DNA from: SIG291 sp045543455
GTDB taxonomy: Bacteria; Bacillota; Clostridia; Lachnospirales; Lachnospiraceae
Direction of reading: 5' to 3'
DNA length: 32,859 nt
Assembly: GCA_045543455.1 (NCBI GenBank)
Contig: JAZQMK010000054.1
Location: 1-32,859, forward strand
A program made the translations under genes and the position numbers. Positions 1 through 8,917 of the stretch are shown piece after piece. The notes beneath the pieces were generated by a model, which was not told where the DNA came from, ran no database searches, and saw only the letters and a program-made list of their open reading frames with translations. Position 1 is the stretch's first letter; each line of letters begins with the position of its first letter.

Positions 1-738
1 TAGCTGTTTCGTAATATTATCAAGTCTTAGTTCGATTTCGCAATCAATATATTCCTGAAGTGTCATATACTTTTCACCAGTCCCTTCATCCTCTTTAATC
101 CTATTGACTAAAGTATGTAATGACTTTAATTCTTCATCCACTACGTTATTATTGTTACTATTACTTATATACTTCAGTAAAGAGCTCAGTTCTTTAGAAC
201 CGCCAATCTCTCCTTGCGTATATAGAAATAGTTTCCTTGCTCCATCATTATAGCATAGATTAGGGTTTTCTTCCACCATATTTTTAACAGTATACAACAT
301 CCTGTTTTCTCCAAATGGATCATATTCAAGTATCCATATAGATATTAGCTCAGGTAATTCTTCAAAATGCTTATTTGCCTTAAAAAATTTGGCATCTGTT
401 ACGGATTGATAATAACGACAACGCTTAGACAGTTCCTTCTTTTGATAAGTATTAGGCTCGATATTCAAAATCTTAGCTATACTATTATCTTTTTTCTCGA
501 GAATACGCAAATCCATCCTTATACCACGCTTATCAACGTTCAAACCGTTAATGACCTTCTCGGTTTCAACCACAATATTATCCAACTCAATACCCATTAC
601 TCGTTTGATTATTAAGCGGGCGATAAATTTTGCATCTTCTTCATTTTCAGTAATTTCTTGGAATAAAAACGAATCGATTAGATTCAGACTCTGCAACGTA
701 CGATAGTTGTTGCGATTATTAGAATTATTATTTAACAT
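1..738 (-). CDS. Rpn/PD-(D/E)XK nuclease-family putative transposase, partial (3' end outside window)
   Basis: The frame is open from an ATG at 738 to the window edge, giving 246 codons with no stop, so the C terminus is missing. An AAAGGGG ribosome binding site at about 743-749 supports the start. The N-terminal part follows the pattern of the Rpn / PD-(D/E)XK family often annotated as 'nuclease family transposase'. It has a short lead-in (LIDSFLFQEI), then RGIRMDLRILEKKDNS and ILNIEPNTY, where the family carries an Asp and an Ile-Glu-x-Gln catalytic core. KRCRYYQSVTDAKFF and then ISIWILEYDPFGENRMLYT follow, matching the family's RYYQ and FDPF landmarks. The usual Gln/Lys after the catalytic Glu is Asn here, so activity is uncertain. 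Family members are thought to cut DNA and promote recombination, and they are often multicopy in Clostridia. Confidence 0.72.
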   Translation of the reverse strand, partial: MLNNNSNNRNNYRTLQSLNLIDSFLFQEITENEEDAKFIARLIIKRVMGIELDNIVVETEKVINGLNVDKRGIRMDLRILEKKDNSIAKILNIEPNTYQKKELSKRCRYYQSVTDAKFFKANKHFEELPELISIWILEYDPFGENRMLYTVKNMVEENPNLCYNDGARKLFLYTQGEIGGSKELSSLLKYISNSNNNNVVDEELKSLHTLVNRIKEDEGTGEKYMTLQEYIDCEIELRLDNITKQL

Positions 739-767
739 ATAGCCCCTTTCCATTGGGACAATGTCTA

Positions 768-796
768 TAAATATAGTTTATCATAAAATACGCCAA
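768..796 (-). promoter_or_regulatory. possible promoter of the Rpn-like gene
   Basis: On the minus strand TTGGCG (791-796) and TATTTA (768-773) are separated by 17 bp. The -35 overlaps the T-tract of the upstream terminator, so the evidence is weak. Confidence 0.3.
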
Positions 797-839
797 AAAA
801 CAAGCTGTCACTCCTTAGATTATTCTATGGAGCAACAGC
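795..839 (-). terminator. Rho-independent terminator of the SDR gene
   Basis: On the minus strand the arms at 839-829 (GCTGTTGCTCC) and 814-804 (GGAGTGACAGC) pair with one mismatch. A T-run at 800-795 follows. The hairpin lies about 20 bp after the SDR stop codon. Confidence 0.75.
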
Positions 840-858
840 CTATTTAATATAATCTTAT

Positions 859-1626
859 TTAAATTGTATTCCAACCACCATCAACTTGAATAAGCTGACC
901 TGTTGTATATGATGAAAATTCAGATGCAAGATATAATAAGGTTGTATCTAATTCGCCTTCCTTACCACATCTTCCCATAGGACAATATACACCCATAGCC
1001 ATCTGGAATTCAGGTGTATCGATACCTGCCTGAGTCATCTCACTAGCAAAGTAACCTGGTCCGATAGCATTAACAGTAACACCTGTCTTAGCCCATTCAC
1101 ACGCTAATGTCTTTGTCATCATATAAACTGCACCCTTTGTTGTAGCATACGCTGCAAGCGGATTACCATTCATAGATACTGTAGAGTGGATAGAACCGAT
1201 ATTGATAATTCTTCCATATCCAGCAGGAATCATATGCTTTGCCACTTCTCTTGCAAAGAAGAATACAGAATTAACATTTGTATCCATCATCTTTCTCCAG
1301 TTCTCTTCTACAAAATCTGTAGCTGGTTCAACCAAACCAAGTCCTGCATTATTAACAAGGATATCAATCTTTCCATAATGAGCAATAGTATCATTAACTG
1401 TAGCAATAATATCTTCGGTCTTAGTTACGTCACAAGCATGAACATAACATTTAACACCCATAGCCTCAATCTCAGCCTTAACTGCTTCTAAACGCTCAAC
1501 ACGTCTTGCACAAATCGCCAAATCAGCTCCCTGATTAGCTAATGCCTTAGCAAATTGAACACCTAATCCTGATGATGCACCTGTAACCAATGCAACTTTT
1601 CCTGTTAAATCAAAATAATTCTTCAT
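859..1626 (-). CDS. SDR-family oxidoreductase, gluconate 5-dehydrogenase-like
   Basis: At 255 residues this is a typical classical short-chain dehydrogenase. The Rossmann cofactor motif TGASSGLG is at residues 15-22. NNAG follows at about 92, then the catalytic Ser (IGSIHS) and the Tyr-x-x-x-Lys pair (AAYATTKGA). The C terminus ends GQLIQVDGGW, as in most family members. The ARR after the second strand (CARRVERLEA) suggests NADP(H). Overall resemblance is to gluconate 5-dehydrogenase and 3-oxoacyl-ACP reductase-like enzymes acting on sugar acids. This would fit the KDG kinase elsewhere in the window, but the substrate cannot be read from sequence. It is monocistronic, with its own promoter and terminator. 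The ribosome binding site is weak (AGAGATAG). A Rex-like operator overlaps its -35 box, which suggests redox control. Confidence 0.88.
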   Translation of the reverse strand: MKNYFDLTGKVALVTGASSGLGVQFAKALANQGADLAICARRVERLEAVKAEIEAMGVKCYVHACDVTKTEDIIATVNDTIAHYGKIDILVNNAGLGLVEPATDFVEENWRKMMDTNVNSVFFFAREVAKHMIPAGYGRIINIGSIHSTVSMNGNPLAAYATTKGAVYMMTKTLACEWAKTGVTVNAIGPGYFASEMTQAGIDTPEFQMAMGVYCPMGRCGKEGELDTTLLYLASEFSSYTTGQLIQVDGGWNTI

Positions 1627-1660
1627 AGTTCTATCTCTACTTTTTTGTTATTGTAAATGT

Positions 1661-1689
1661 AGTTTAACATACAGGAGAAAGTTTGTCAA
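1661..1689 (-). promoter_or_regulatory. promoter of the SDR gene
   Basis: On the minus strand a perfect TTGACA -35 (1684-1689) and TAAACT -10 (1661-1666) are separated by 17 bp, 35 bp upstream of the ATG. Confidence 0.7.
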
Positions 1690-1700
1690 TATTTTAACAA
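1683..1700 (-). promoter_or_regulatory. Rex-like operator over the SDR -35 box
   Basis: The minus strand reads TTGTTAA-AATA-TTGACAA. This matches the redox repressor Rex consensus TTGTTAA-N4-TTAACAA at 13 of 14 fixed positions. It overlaps the -35 hexamer, where a repressor would act. Function is inferred from the match only. Confidence 0.5.
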
Positions 1701-1706
1701 TGTTTT

Positions 1707-1757
1707 TTAAAAAAGAGAAATCCTTTGGCAATTTACTATGACAAGAATTTCTCTTTT
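1707..1757 (-). terminator. terminator of the LRR gene
   Basis: On the minus strand AAAAGAGAAATTCTT pairs with AGGATTTCTCTTTT across an AT-rich loop, and the sequence runs into T residues. It begins a few bases after the LRR protein stop codon. Confidence 0.7.
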
Positions 1758-1764
1758 AGTATTT

Positions 1765-4700
1765 TTATTGAATTATCAATGTTTTTACAGCACTTCTTAT
1801 CACTGTTCCATTTGCATCCTTTACGTCTACATAGAACTGTCTTACACCAGTTCCTGATGCTGTCCAATCAAATGTAGTTACTGATGTAAAATCTGTTAAT
1901 CTAGCCCAGTTACCACTAACTTCGTTATAGATTAAGAAACTATATGTATAACTTCCTGCACCGCCTGAAGCTGTAGCTGTAAGTTTTACAGCTTCCCCAG
2001 TTGATACCTTAGATTCACTTGTTGTTACTGTTGCTTTTAAATCAGTGCTTGATAACACTTTAATTGTGACACCTTCACTTCTTACAACTTTACCTGTACT
2101 ATCTTTTACTTCTACATAGAACACTCTTGTATCAGTAGTTCCTGCTATCCAGCTTAACTTGTTAGCTTCATCAAAGCTTGCAAATCTGTACCACATCTTT
2201 GTACCTTCATTGTACATTAAGAAGCTATATGTATAATCGCCACTTCCTCCACTTGCAGTTGCTGTCAAAGCTAAATTTGAACCTTTTACAATACTTTGTG
2301 CATTAGCACTAATTGTTACATTTAAAGCTTCAGATACATTAACTGTAATTCCTTCGCTTCTAACTATTGTACCTTCGCTGTCTTTTACTTCAACATAAAT
2401 AGTACGAATACCAGAAACATTCGGAGTCCAATTATAGCTTGTTGCACTTGCAAAACTATTAAATCTGTACCAGTTCTTTGTTTCTTCATTATACATTAAG
2501 AAGCTATATGTGTAAGAGCCTGTACCGCCTGATGCTGTGGCTGTGAGGGTCAGTGGTTGACCTTTTACAACCTTGTTAGCACTTATAGATATATCTACAG
2601 ACAAGTCACTCTTGATAATAACTTTTACGCCTTCACTTCTAGCCACATTTCCAGCACTATCTTTAACTTCTACATAAAAGATTCTGTCATCACTGGTAGT
2701 AGCTATCCAAAATTCACTAGAATCACTTGTAAAATCACCCATTCTATGCCAATAATCTAACTTTTCATTATACATTATAAAACTGTATGTATAGCCTCCA
2801 CTTCCGCCTTGTGCCTTTGCATAAAGCATTATATCCGTACCTATACTTATTTTTCTACCGTCTGTATTAATCATTACTTTTAACGGTTCATATGTATTTA
2901 TTACTTTACCATTTTTTACAGTGTATGTTATTCCATTTTTTTCAATCTTATCATTAAAATCAAATGTTACAACACCATTTTCTACATACCAAATTTCATC
3001 TTTATATGGTGCCAATCCGGTATATGAATTTTGAAATTCATCATCGCAATAATATTTATAAGAACCGTCCTCTTGCACTATAATTCCATGCTTAATAGTT
3101 TCAAACTTAATATTATTTTCTTTAGCAAAGATTTCCGCAGTAGTACCTTCCAATCCATAAATAATAAGTTCTGATGAGCAATCACTAAATGCATCATCCC
3201 ATATTGTTTTTACGCTTTCTGGTATTATTATTTTTTTCAAATTGATACATCCAGAAAAAGCATAAAAAGATATCCCTTCAATATGTTCTGGAATAATAAT
3301 TGTTTCTAGTCCCTCACAATATTCAAAAACTCCTGTTGATATCCATTTTAAATTTTCAGGCAATATTACATTTTTTAAATTTTTACAATAATGAAATGTA
3401 TTAACTCCAATATCATTGATATTAGAAGGTAATTTTACACTTTCTAATTTACTGCAAGCCATAAACATTCCATCCGCATGTGAATGAGTTCCAAACATAG
3501 TAATACTATCTGGTAATACTATATTTTTTATTCCACAACTCATAAACACTGCATTTCCCAAACTTACTACGCTATCAGGTATTTCCAAAGTTTCTAAACT
3601 AAAGCAAGCATAAAACGCTCTAGCACCGATATTAGTTACACTATTTGGTATTGCCAAATCTTTTAAAGCAAAACATTCACCAAATGCATTTGCTGGTATA
3701 TTGGTTATACCTGAATGTAGCGTAACCCCTGTTAACATTTTACATCCATAAAATACACCTGTAATATCAGTTACTGTATTCGGTACAACATAATGTTTAC
3801 TTCTTCCTTTTGGCATAAATAAAATCTCTGTCATATCAGCATTATACAATACTCCATCTACAGTTTTATAGTTTTTATTATTTTCTGCAACTACAATATT
3901 TTCTAACTTTTCACAATTATATAATCCAAATACATTTATCTCTTGTATACTTTTAGGTAATGTTATCTTAACCAAACTACTGCATCCTACAAATGTAGGA
4001 CCGTCTATTTGTGTAATACCTTCTGGTATTATTATCTCTGTTAAATTTATACAATCATAAAATGCTTTTTCGGATATAGTCGTTACATTATCCCCGATTA
4101 CATATACACCACTCTTACCTGCAGGACACATAATAAGTATTGTTTTATCTTTATTAAATAAAACACCCTCCTCCGAAGCATAGTATCTATTATCTTTTGA
4201 AACATTAATATCCACTAGATTACTACACTCTAAAAATGCATTTTGATCAATTTTTGTAATACTCCCATGAATATTAACCGTCGTGATACCACTATTATTA
4301 AATACTCTATTTTCTAACACCGTTACATTTTCTGGTATTATTATCTCTGTTATTTTTTTACAACTTATAAAAGCACCTTCTCCAATTGTCAAGATACTAC
4401 TTGGTATATTTATATCAGACAATTTACTGCAGTAGGCAAATGCATAATCACCTATAGCAGTTATATCATCTGCTAATGTTATACTATTAAGATTATAACA
4501 GTCATAAAAGCTTTTTTCTGCTATTGAACTTATTCCTTCTGGAACGATTACATTGCTTAATTTAGTACATTTATAAAATGCACAGTATCCAATGCTATCA
4601 ATTCCGCCTTTTGCCGTTACTGTGGTCAAATTATCACAATCAGCAAATGCATATTCCCCTATCCTTGTTGCATCTTGAGCCATAAGAATCTCTGTTATTG

Positions 4701-5994
4701 ATTTACATTCGTAAAAGCCATAATCTCCTACACTTAATATTCCATCTGGAACATTTATGCTTTCTAATGAAGTACATCCACGAAAAGCATTTTCTCCTAT
4801 ACTTGTTGAGCCTATTGGAATTGTAATACTCTTTAATTTGCCACAATTTCTAAATGCTGAATCATCTATGTTTGTTATTGCACTTTGAATAACAGCTTCT
4901 TCCAAAGCACCACAATCTTCAAACATATACCTTCCTATACTTGTTAACCCTTTAGGAAGCGTTATTTTTTTCAAATTATTACATTCACCAAATGCCCTCT
5001 CTTCCATATTTGTAATACTATCTGGAAGTGTTATATTTATTAGGTTACTACACTTTCTAAAAGTACCCTCTCCTATACTAGTAACACCATTTAAAATCAC
5101 TATGTCAGTTAAACCTATACAACCATTAAATGCCTCATCTCCTATTGTTTTAACATTACTCGGTATTGTAATATTATCCAAACTAGTGCAACCATAAAAT
5201 GCTCTATTTCCTATACTTGTAACTCCCTCTGAAATAGTAATCTTTGTCAAAGAAGTGCAGCCATAAAATGTATTATTTCCAATCGTAGTAACCTTTTCCG
5301 GAATTGTTATATTATTCAAATTAATGCAATCGCGAAAAGCTGAACCACTAATGCGCCATGTACTTTGAGGTATATCTATTTCTTTTAAACCAGTACAACC
5401 TTGAAATGCACTTCCTTCTATACTAACAAGATTATCTGGTAAAACCACTTCTTCTAAACTAGTACAACCATAAAACATATAACTACCCACTTGATTTGTT
5501 GCTACTGGAATTTTTATACTTTTAAGACTAGTACAGCCATAAAAAATTTTATTACTTAACAATACCGTATCCGGAATATCTATAGTTTCCAAACTAATAC
5601 ATTCATAAAAGGCTCTCGGCGATATCGTTTTTACACTGTTAGGAATATTAATATCTTTCAATTTACTACAACCACAAAAAGTTCTACTATTAATCCCCAA
5701 AATAGTATCAGGCAATACTACTTTCACTATTTCGCTACAGTTTTCAAATGAACTTTCTCCTAGCACCGTAACCGTTTTTCCTTCAATTGTACTAGGAATA
5801 GTAATCTCAGTAGCAGTTCCCTCCCACTTAGTTATTGTAAGTGTTCCATCAGTATTTTCTGAATATGTATATGTTGAATCACCGTCTGTATAAGTAGCTG
5901 CCACTACATTTTCAACGTTACCAAAACTTAGCACCATCACAGTCGCTAATAACATTATGCATATCAGATACTTTGCATAGTTTTTAATTTGCAT
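1765..5994 (-). CDS. large secreted BspA-type leucine-rich-repeat protein with four C-terminal Ig-like repeats
   Basis: The start is placed at 5994, where GGAGGATG sits 8 nt upstream, rather than at an upstream in-frame ATG at 6036. This gives 1409 residues. A signal peptide (basic MQIKNYAKYL, hydrophobic core, likely cleavage after VVAA) occupies about residues 1-33. About 35 BspA/LRR_5 repeats of roughly 23 residues follow to about residue 965, each with an AFxxCxxL-like core and a P-x-x-V-x-x-I-like strand. They are interrupted by two longer inserts of the type 'YYASEEGVLFNKDKT'. A Tyr-rich linker (about 968-1033) leads to four tandem domains of about 94 residues built on SGGxGxYTYSFxMYNE and FYVEVKDSxGxxVRSE. 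No LPxTG motif, SLH domain or terminal membrane helix is visible, so the means of surface attachment is unknown. Related proteins bind host or environmental glycans and proteins. It is flanked by a terminator and a promoter. Confidence 0.9.
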   Translation of the reverse strand: MQIKNYAKYLICIMLLATVMVLSFGNVENVVAATYTDGDSTYTYSENTDGTLTITKWEGTATEITIPSTIEGKTVTVLGESSFENCSEIVKVVLPDTILGINSRTFCGCSKLKDINIPNSVKTISPRAFYECISLETIDIPDTVLLSNKIFYGCTSLKSIKIPVATNQVGSYMFYGCTSLEEVVLPDNLVSIEGSAFQGCTGLKEIDIPQSTWRISGSAFRDCINLNNITIPEKVTTIGNNTFYGCTSLTKITISEGVTSIGNRAFYGCTSLDNITIPSNVKTIGDEAFNGCIGLTDIVILNGVTSIGEGTFRKCSNLINITLPDSITNMEERAFGECNNLKKITLPKGLTSIGRYMFEDCGALEEAVIQSAITNIDDSAFRNCGKLKSITIPIGSTSIGENAFRGCTSLESINVPDGILSVGDYGFYECKSITEILMAQDATRIGEYAFADCDNLTTVTAKGGIDSIGYCAFYKCTKLSNVIVPEGISSIAEKSFYDCYNLNSITLADDITAIGDYAFAYCSKLSDINIPSSILTIGEGAFISCKKITEIIIPENVTVLENRVFNNSGITTVNIHGSITKIDQNAFLECSNLVDINVSKDNRYYASEEGVLFNKDKTILIMCPAGKSGVYVIGDNVTTISEKAFYDCINLTEIIIPEGITQIDGPTFVGCSSLVKITLPKSIQEINVFGLYNCEKLENIVVAENNKNYKTVDGVLYNADMTEILFMPKGRSKHYVVPNTVTDITGVFYGCKMLTGVTLHSGITNIPANAFGECFALKDLAIPNSVTNIGARAFYACFSLETLEIPDSVVSLGNAVFMSCGIKNIVLPDSITMFGTHSHADGMFMACSKLESVKLPSNINDIGVNTFHYCKNLKNVILPENLKWISTGVFEYCEGLETIIIPEHIEGISFYAFSGCINLKKIIIPESVKTIWDDAFSDCSSELIIYGLEGTTAEIFAKENNIKFETIKHGIIVQEDGSYKYYCDDEFQNSYTGLAPYKDEIWYVENGVVTFDFNDKIEKNGITYTVKNGKVINTYEPLKVMINTDGRKISIGTDIMLYAKAQGGSGGYTYSFIMYNEKLDYWHRMGDFTSDSSEFWIATTSDDRIFYVEVKDSAGNVARSEGVKVIIKSDLSVDISISANKVVKGQPLTLTATASGGTGSYTYSFLMYNEETKNWYRFNSFASATSYNWTPNVSGIRTIYVEVKDSEGTIVRSEGITVNVSEALNVTISANAQSIVKGSNLALTATASGGSGDYTYSFLMYNEGTKMWYRFASFDEANKLSWIAGTTDTRVFYVEVKDSTGKVVRSEGVTIKVLSSTDLKATVTTSESKVSTGEAVKLTATASGGAGSYTYSFLIYNEVSGNWARLTDFTSVTTFDWTASGTGVRQFYVDVKDANGTVIRSAVKTLIIQ

Positions 5995-6026
5995 TTTTTC
6001 ATCCTCCATATGTAATAATATTACTA

Positions 6027-6055
6027 ATTGTATCACAACTGGAGGTTGTTGTAAA
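6027..6055 (-). promoter_or_regulatory. LRR gene promoter with internal inverted repeat
   Basis: On the minus strand TTTACA (6050-6055) and TACAAT (6027-6032) are separated by 17 bp. The spacer contains a perfect inverted repeat, ACAAC-TGGAG-GTTGT (6035-6049), a candidate operator. The divergent XRE gene starts about 85 bp away. Confidence 0.5.
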
Positions 6056-6070
6056 TAACACCATTTCGTT

Positions 6071-6099
6071 TTAGATTTTATTTTTCTTGGTATTATAAT
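6071..6099 (+). promoter_or_regulatory. possible promoter of the small XRE gene
   Basis: TTAGAT (6071-6076) and a perfect TATAAT (6094-6099) are spaced 17 bp apart, upstream of AGGAGG at 6118-6123. Confidence 0.5.
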
Positions 6100-6133
6100 A
6101 ATTATAACGATATTTTTAGGAGGTCTAACATTT

Positions 6134-6475
6134 ATGAAAAATTTGAAGCTTTTACGCGAAGAACGTGGACTTAGCCAACAAAAATTAGCAGAACTTTTCC
6201 TAATATCTCAACAATCTATTTACAAATATGAAAATGGTTTAGCAGAACCAAGTCTTGACTTACTAATAAAATTTTCTTTATTTTTTGACACCTCTATTGA
6301 TTTTATTGTAGGTAATTCTTCTGAGCGAAATGCAAATCTTTTTAATGATATATCTCCTAAGGAAACTAGACATCTTAGTATGTATAAAAAACTTTCTCCA
6401 AATGCTCAAGACCAGCTCGACAACCTGCTAGAAACTATGCTTTACTCTACTATCGTTAAAGACGCAACACAATAA
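6134..6475 (+). CDS. XRE-family transcriptional regulator, 113 aa
   Basis: An N-terminal Cro/CI-type helix-turn-helix covers about residues 1-58. It has KLLREERGLSQQKLAELF, the recognition helix SQQSIYKYENG and the tail EPSLDLLIKFSLFFDTSIDFIVG, the usual XRE/HTH_3 layout. The remaining 55 residues form a helical tail with no recognised domain. The start has AGGAGG 10 nt upstream. The gene is divergent from the large LRR gene, and an inverted repeat lies inside the LRR promoter. Local control of the LRR gene is a reasonable inference but is not shown. A strong bidirectional terminator follows immediately. Confidence 0.88.
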   Translation: MKNLKLLREERGLSQQKLAELFLISQQSIYKYENGLAEPSLDLLIKFSLFFDTSIDFIVGNSSERNANLFNDISPKETRHLSMYKKLSPNAQDQLDNLLETMLYSTIVKDATQ

Positions 6476-6477
6476 AA

Positions 6478-6512
6478 GAGAGAATTACTGACACAATAAT
6501 TCTCTCTTTTTT
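6478..6512. terminator. bidirectional terminator between XRE and small lipoprotein genes
   Basis: A perfect 10-bp stem GAGAGAATTA / TAATTCTCTC (6478-6487 and 6497-6506) is followed by T6 on the plus strand. It is preceded by an A-run that gives a T-tract on the minus strand. Confidence 0.85.
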
Positions 6513-6532
6513 ATAAATTTTTATTTACATAT

Positions 6533-6718
6533 TTACTGCATACTGTCTAAACATTTATCACAAACATTTACTTCTATGCCGACTATAGTTTCTGCTTTTT
6601 TGCACTTTCTCATCTCACCGCAATAATCACATTCTGTCTTTTTAGCACAAGCCATACAGCTCATAAGCATTGTAATTAATAACATAACTACAATAGATGC
6701 TTTTACCTTTTTCTTCAT
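6533..6718 (-). CDS. small cysteine-rich lipoprotein, function unknown
   Basis: This 61-residue protein has a lysine-rich start and a hydrophobic stretch ending in a lipobox-like L-M-S-C (Cys21; Cys24 is an alternative), so it is probably secreted and lipid-anchored. The mature part carries two CxxC pairs (Cys30/Cys33 and Cys53/Cys56) plus Cys39. This looks like a minimal zinc ribbon or rubredoxin-like knuckle. A good GGAGGA ribosome binding site lies 9 nt upstream of the ATG. It has its own candidate promoter and ends at the bidirectional terminator. It follows the ABC transporter gene in the same direction with a 69 bp gap, so a functional link is possible but unproven. Confidence 0.65.
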   Translation of the reverse strand: MKKKVKASIVVMLLITMLMSCMACAKKTECDYCGEMRKCKKAETIVGIEVNVCDKCLDSMQ

Positions 6719-6755
6719 TAGTTTTTTCCTCCAATCATATTGTATTTGTGTAATT

Positions 6756-6784
6756 ATAATAGTACTGATTTGGTGTTTTGTCTA
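6756..6784 (-). promoter_or_regulatory. promoter of the small lipoprotein gene
   Basis: On the minus strand TAGACA (6779-6784) and TATTAT (6756-6761) are spaced 17 bp apart. An overlapping TATAAT lies 3 bp further downstream. Confidence 0.45.
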
Positions 6785-6787
6785 TCT

Positions 6788-8872
6788 TTATTTATTATAC
6801 CTTATCGCATCTATAACATCGATTTTCCCTGTTTTTACAATTGAAGCCATGCTTGAAGCTACAATAACCACTACTGACATAAAAAATGCCAAAAGCACCG
6901 ATGATATCGTAACTTTCATCAGCTGTATTCCCATTATTGCAAATATTACATTTTGCAAAATATACGATAAAACAATGGACAAAACAAAGGTAATCAAAGT
7001 GTTCTTAATTAAGTTATACAACATAAGCTTATATACATCATTTTTATCCAAGCCCAAGGCTTTTAATATGCCTATTTCCTTTTTTCTTTCACGATTTCTA
7101 AAATAATAAATAAATCCAAACATTATAGTCACTATAACAACTAAACAGCCGGCAATTGATATGACCATATTTTTTACGGATTTTAAATTGGTGTTTATCA
7201 CTTCAATGTCTGAGGCTCTATTTACCGTGGACACTGTTGTATTTATCTGGTTGATTTTTTCTTCAATGGATGACACATCATCATAGTTGGCTGCGAACAC
7301 AACCAGCATGCTTGGTGCCAGCTCCTTTTCTTCAAAATCCTTAAAATCCCGTACAAGCATATTGCCTTTATTGTTGTCGATTATTTTATCCATATCATTA
7401 TAATTCATAAAAATAAGCATTCCATTATTTTCAGTTTTGTCGTAAGTGTATGAATTATTTATAATACCTTTTATGTTGGTTTTTATTGTAACTAGTTTTG
7501 AAATACAACCGTCTATACTTACCTCTTTATTGTTCTGTTGATTTAGCATTGCACTTGATATATATAGTTTTGAAGGTACATAGCAACTTATCTCCATGGT
7601 GTGAGCATTTAACTGTGTTATACCCAGTTCATTTGCAAGCTTTTCACTTATATAGACACCATCAGCTGTTTTATTTCCTTCTTTTATGTAAGAGCTTATA
7701 TCTTCTGCCGGATATATTGGAACTATTTTAAATTCGTTTCCATCTGCCATATATTCATTTTCATACTGTTTTTCGACTATAAGAGTACCATTCTGATAAA
7801 TCTTTATATCTGATTTTTCTTTTATATCCTTAGCAATACCATAAGATGTAAATTCGTAATAGGGATATACGCTTTCTACGTTTGGAATTGTTTTTATTGT
7901 TGAGATTTCTTTTTCTTTAAAACTTAATGCCTCATCATAATCTGAGGTCGCATTTAAGCCCATAGTATCGTTTATTACTAAAAGGCTTCTGTCTGATATT
8001 GCATTTAAAAATTGCTTTTGATTATTTACAAATGCGTCCGAAAATTCAAAGCTCATTGAAGCAATGGCTACTATTAATGCCGAGACTGCAATGAGAATAA
8101 AGCTTATTTTCTTTTCTTGGCGACGCATTTTTTCATAATTCTTTATGAAGCTTAATATTGTCTTTTTGTCTTCATTTTTCTTTTTCATTCCTTTAAGTGC
8201 TTTTGTATTATTGTAAATTTCATTAATTTGTTTATTATTAATCTCATAAATTTTGTCGCCATATTCAAGCACTTTTTTATCGTGTGACACTATTATTACA
8301 ATTTTATTCATTTCATGAGCAAGTCTTTTTAGAAGGTTAAGTACGTTTTCTGCGTTGACTGCGTCAAGGGATGCCGTAGGTTCATCTGCAAGAATTATGT
8401 CACAATCATTTACCAAAGCTCTGGCAATACATACTCTTTGTTCTTCGCCTCCTGATAAATCCTGAGGATAGCTTCCTTTTACATTTTCAAGGCCTACAAA
8501 CTCAAGCCATTTATCCGCTAATTCTTCAGCCTGCTTAACATCTTTATTGTGCATCATAATAGGCAATTTTACATTTTCTAAGGCTGTAAGATTATTTAAA
8601 AGATTGCCCTGCTGAAATATAAAGCCAATATGATTTAGCCTAAATATTGCATTTTCTTTTTCATTTCCACTTTTTATTTGCTTGTCCTGATAATAATATT
8701 TGCACTCTTTGTTGCTTGTTTTTAATAGTCCGATAACATTTAAAAGAGAGGATTTACCTGCCCCAGATTCTCCTTTTATTATCGTTACTTTACCATTTTC
8801 AAAGCTTATATTCTGATTATCTATTATTACACGTTCTCCGTATTGTACGGTCAAATTTTTTATTCTAATCAT
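6788..8872 (-). CDS. MacB-like ABC transporter, fused ATPase and FtsX-type permease
   Basis: This 694-residue protein has an ABC ATPase at residues 1 to about 215. It shows Walker A GESGAGKSS (34-42), a Q-loop (GFIFQQ), the signature LSGGEEQR, Walker B DIILADEP and the H-loop IVSHD. A linker leads to a first membrane helix (about 253-275) and a large extracytoplasmic region. Three more helices near 575, 630 and 665 form an FtsX/MacB permease with the motif KEIGILKALGLDKNDVYK. This is the MacB layout: four helices, with the ATPase on the same chain. Such proteins work as dimers and move peptides or lipoproteins from the outer face of the membrane, or act as resistance/immunity pumps. The start has AGAGGA upstream. 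It lies 45 bp after the secreted 128-residue protein gene, evidently in one operon. Confidence 0.88.
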   Translation of the reverse strand: MIRIKNLTVQYGERVIIDNQNISFENGKVTIIKGESGAGKSSLLNVIGLLKTSNKECKYYYQDKQIKSGNEKENAIFRLNHIGFIFQQGNLLNNLTALENVKLPIMMHNKDVKQAEELADKWLEFVGLENVKGSYPQDLSGGEEQRVCIARALVNDCDIILADEPTASLDAVNAENVLNLLKRLAHEMNKIVIIVSHDKKVLEYGDKIYEINNKQINEIYNNTKALKGMKKKNEDKKTILSFIKNYEKMRRQEKKISFILIAVSALIVAIASMSFEFSDAFVNNQKQFLNAISDRSLLVINDTMGLNATSDYDEALSFKEKEISTIKTIPNVESVYPYYEFTSYGIAKDIKEKSDIKIYQNGTLIVEKQYENEYMADGNEFKIVPIYPAEDISSYIKEGNKTADGVYISEKLANELGITQLNAHTMEISCYVPSKLYISSAMLNQQNNKEVSIDGCISKLVTIKTNIKGIINNSYTYDKTENNGMLIFMNYNDMDKIIDNNKGNMLVRDFKDFEEKELAPSMLVVFAANYDDVSSIEEKINQINTTVSTVNRASDIEVINTNLKSVKNMVISIAGCLVVIVTIMFGFIYYFRNRERKKEIGILKALGLDKNDVYKLMLYNLIKNTLITFVLSIVLSYILQNVIFAIMGIQLMKVTISSVLLAFFMSVVVIVASSMASIVKTGKIDVIDAIRYNK

Positions 8873-8917
8873 GCTTGTCCTCTTCTCTTTTCATATGGAG
8901 GGGTAAATTATACTCGG

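Noticed and set aside
3100..5850. CRISPR-like repeat array
   Set aside because: The periodicity is about 69 bp of protein-coding LRR repeats in one frame, with diverged repeats and no unique spacers. I saw no CRISPR array anywhere in the window.
1765..6036. Upstream start at 6036 for the LRR protein
   Set aside because: It would place 14 residues before the signal peptide and has no ribosome binding site; GGAGG fits the ATG at 5994.
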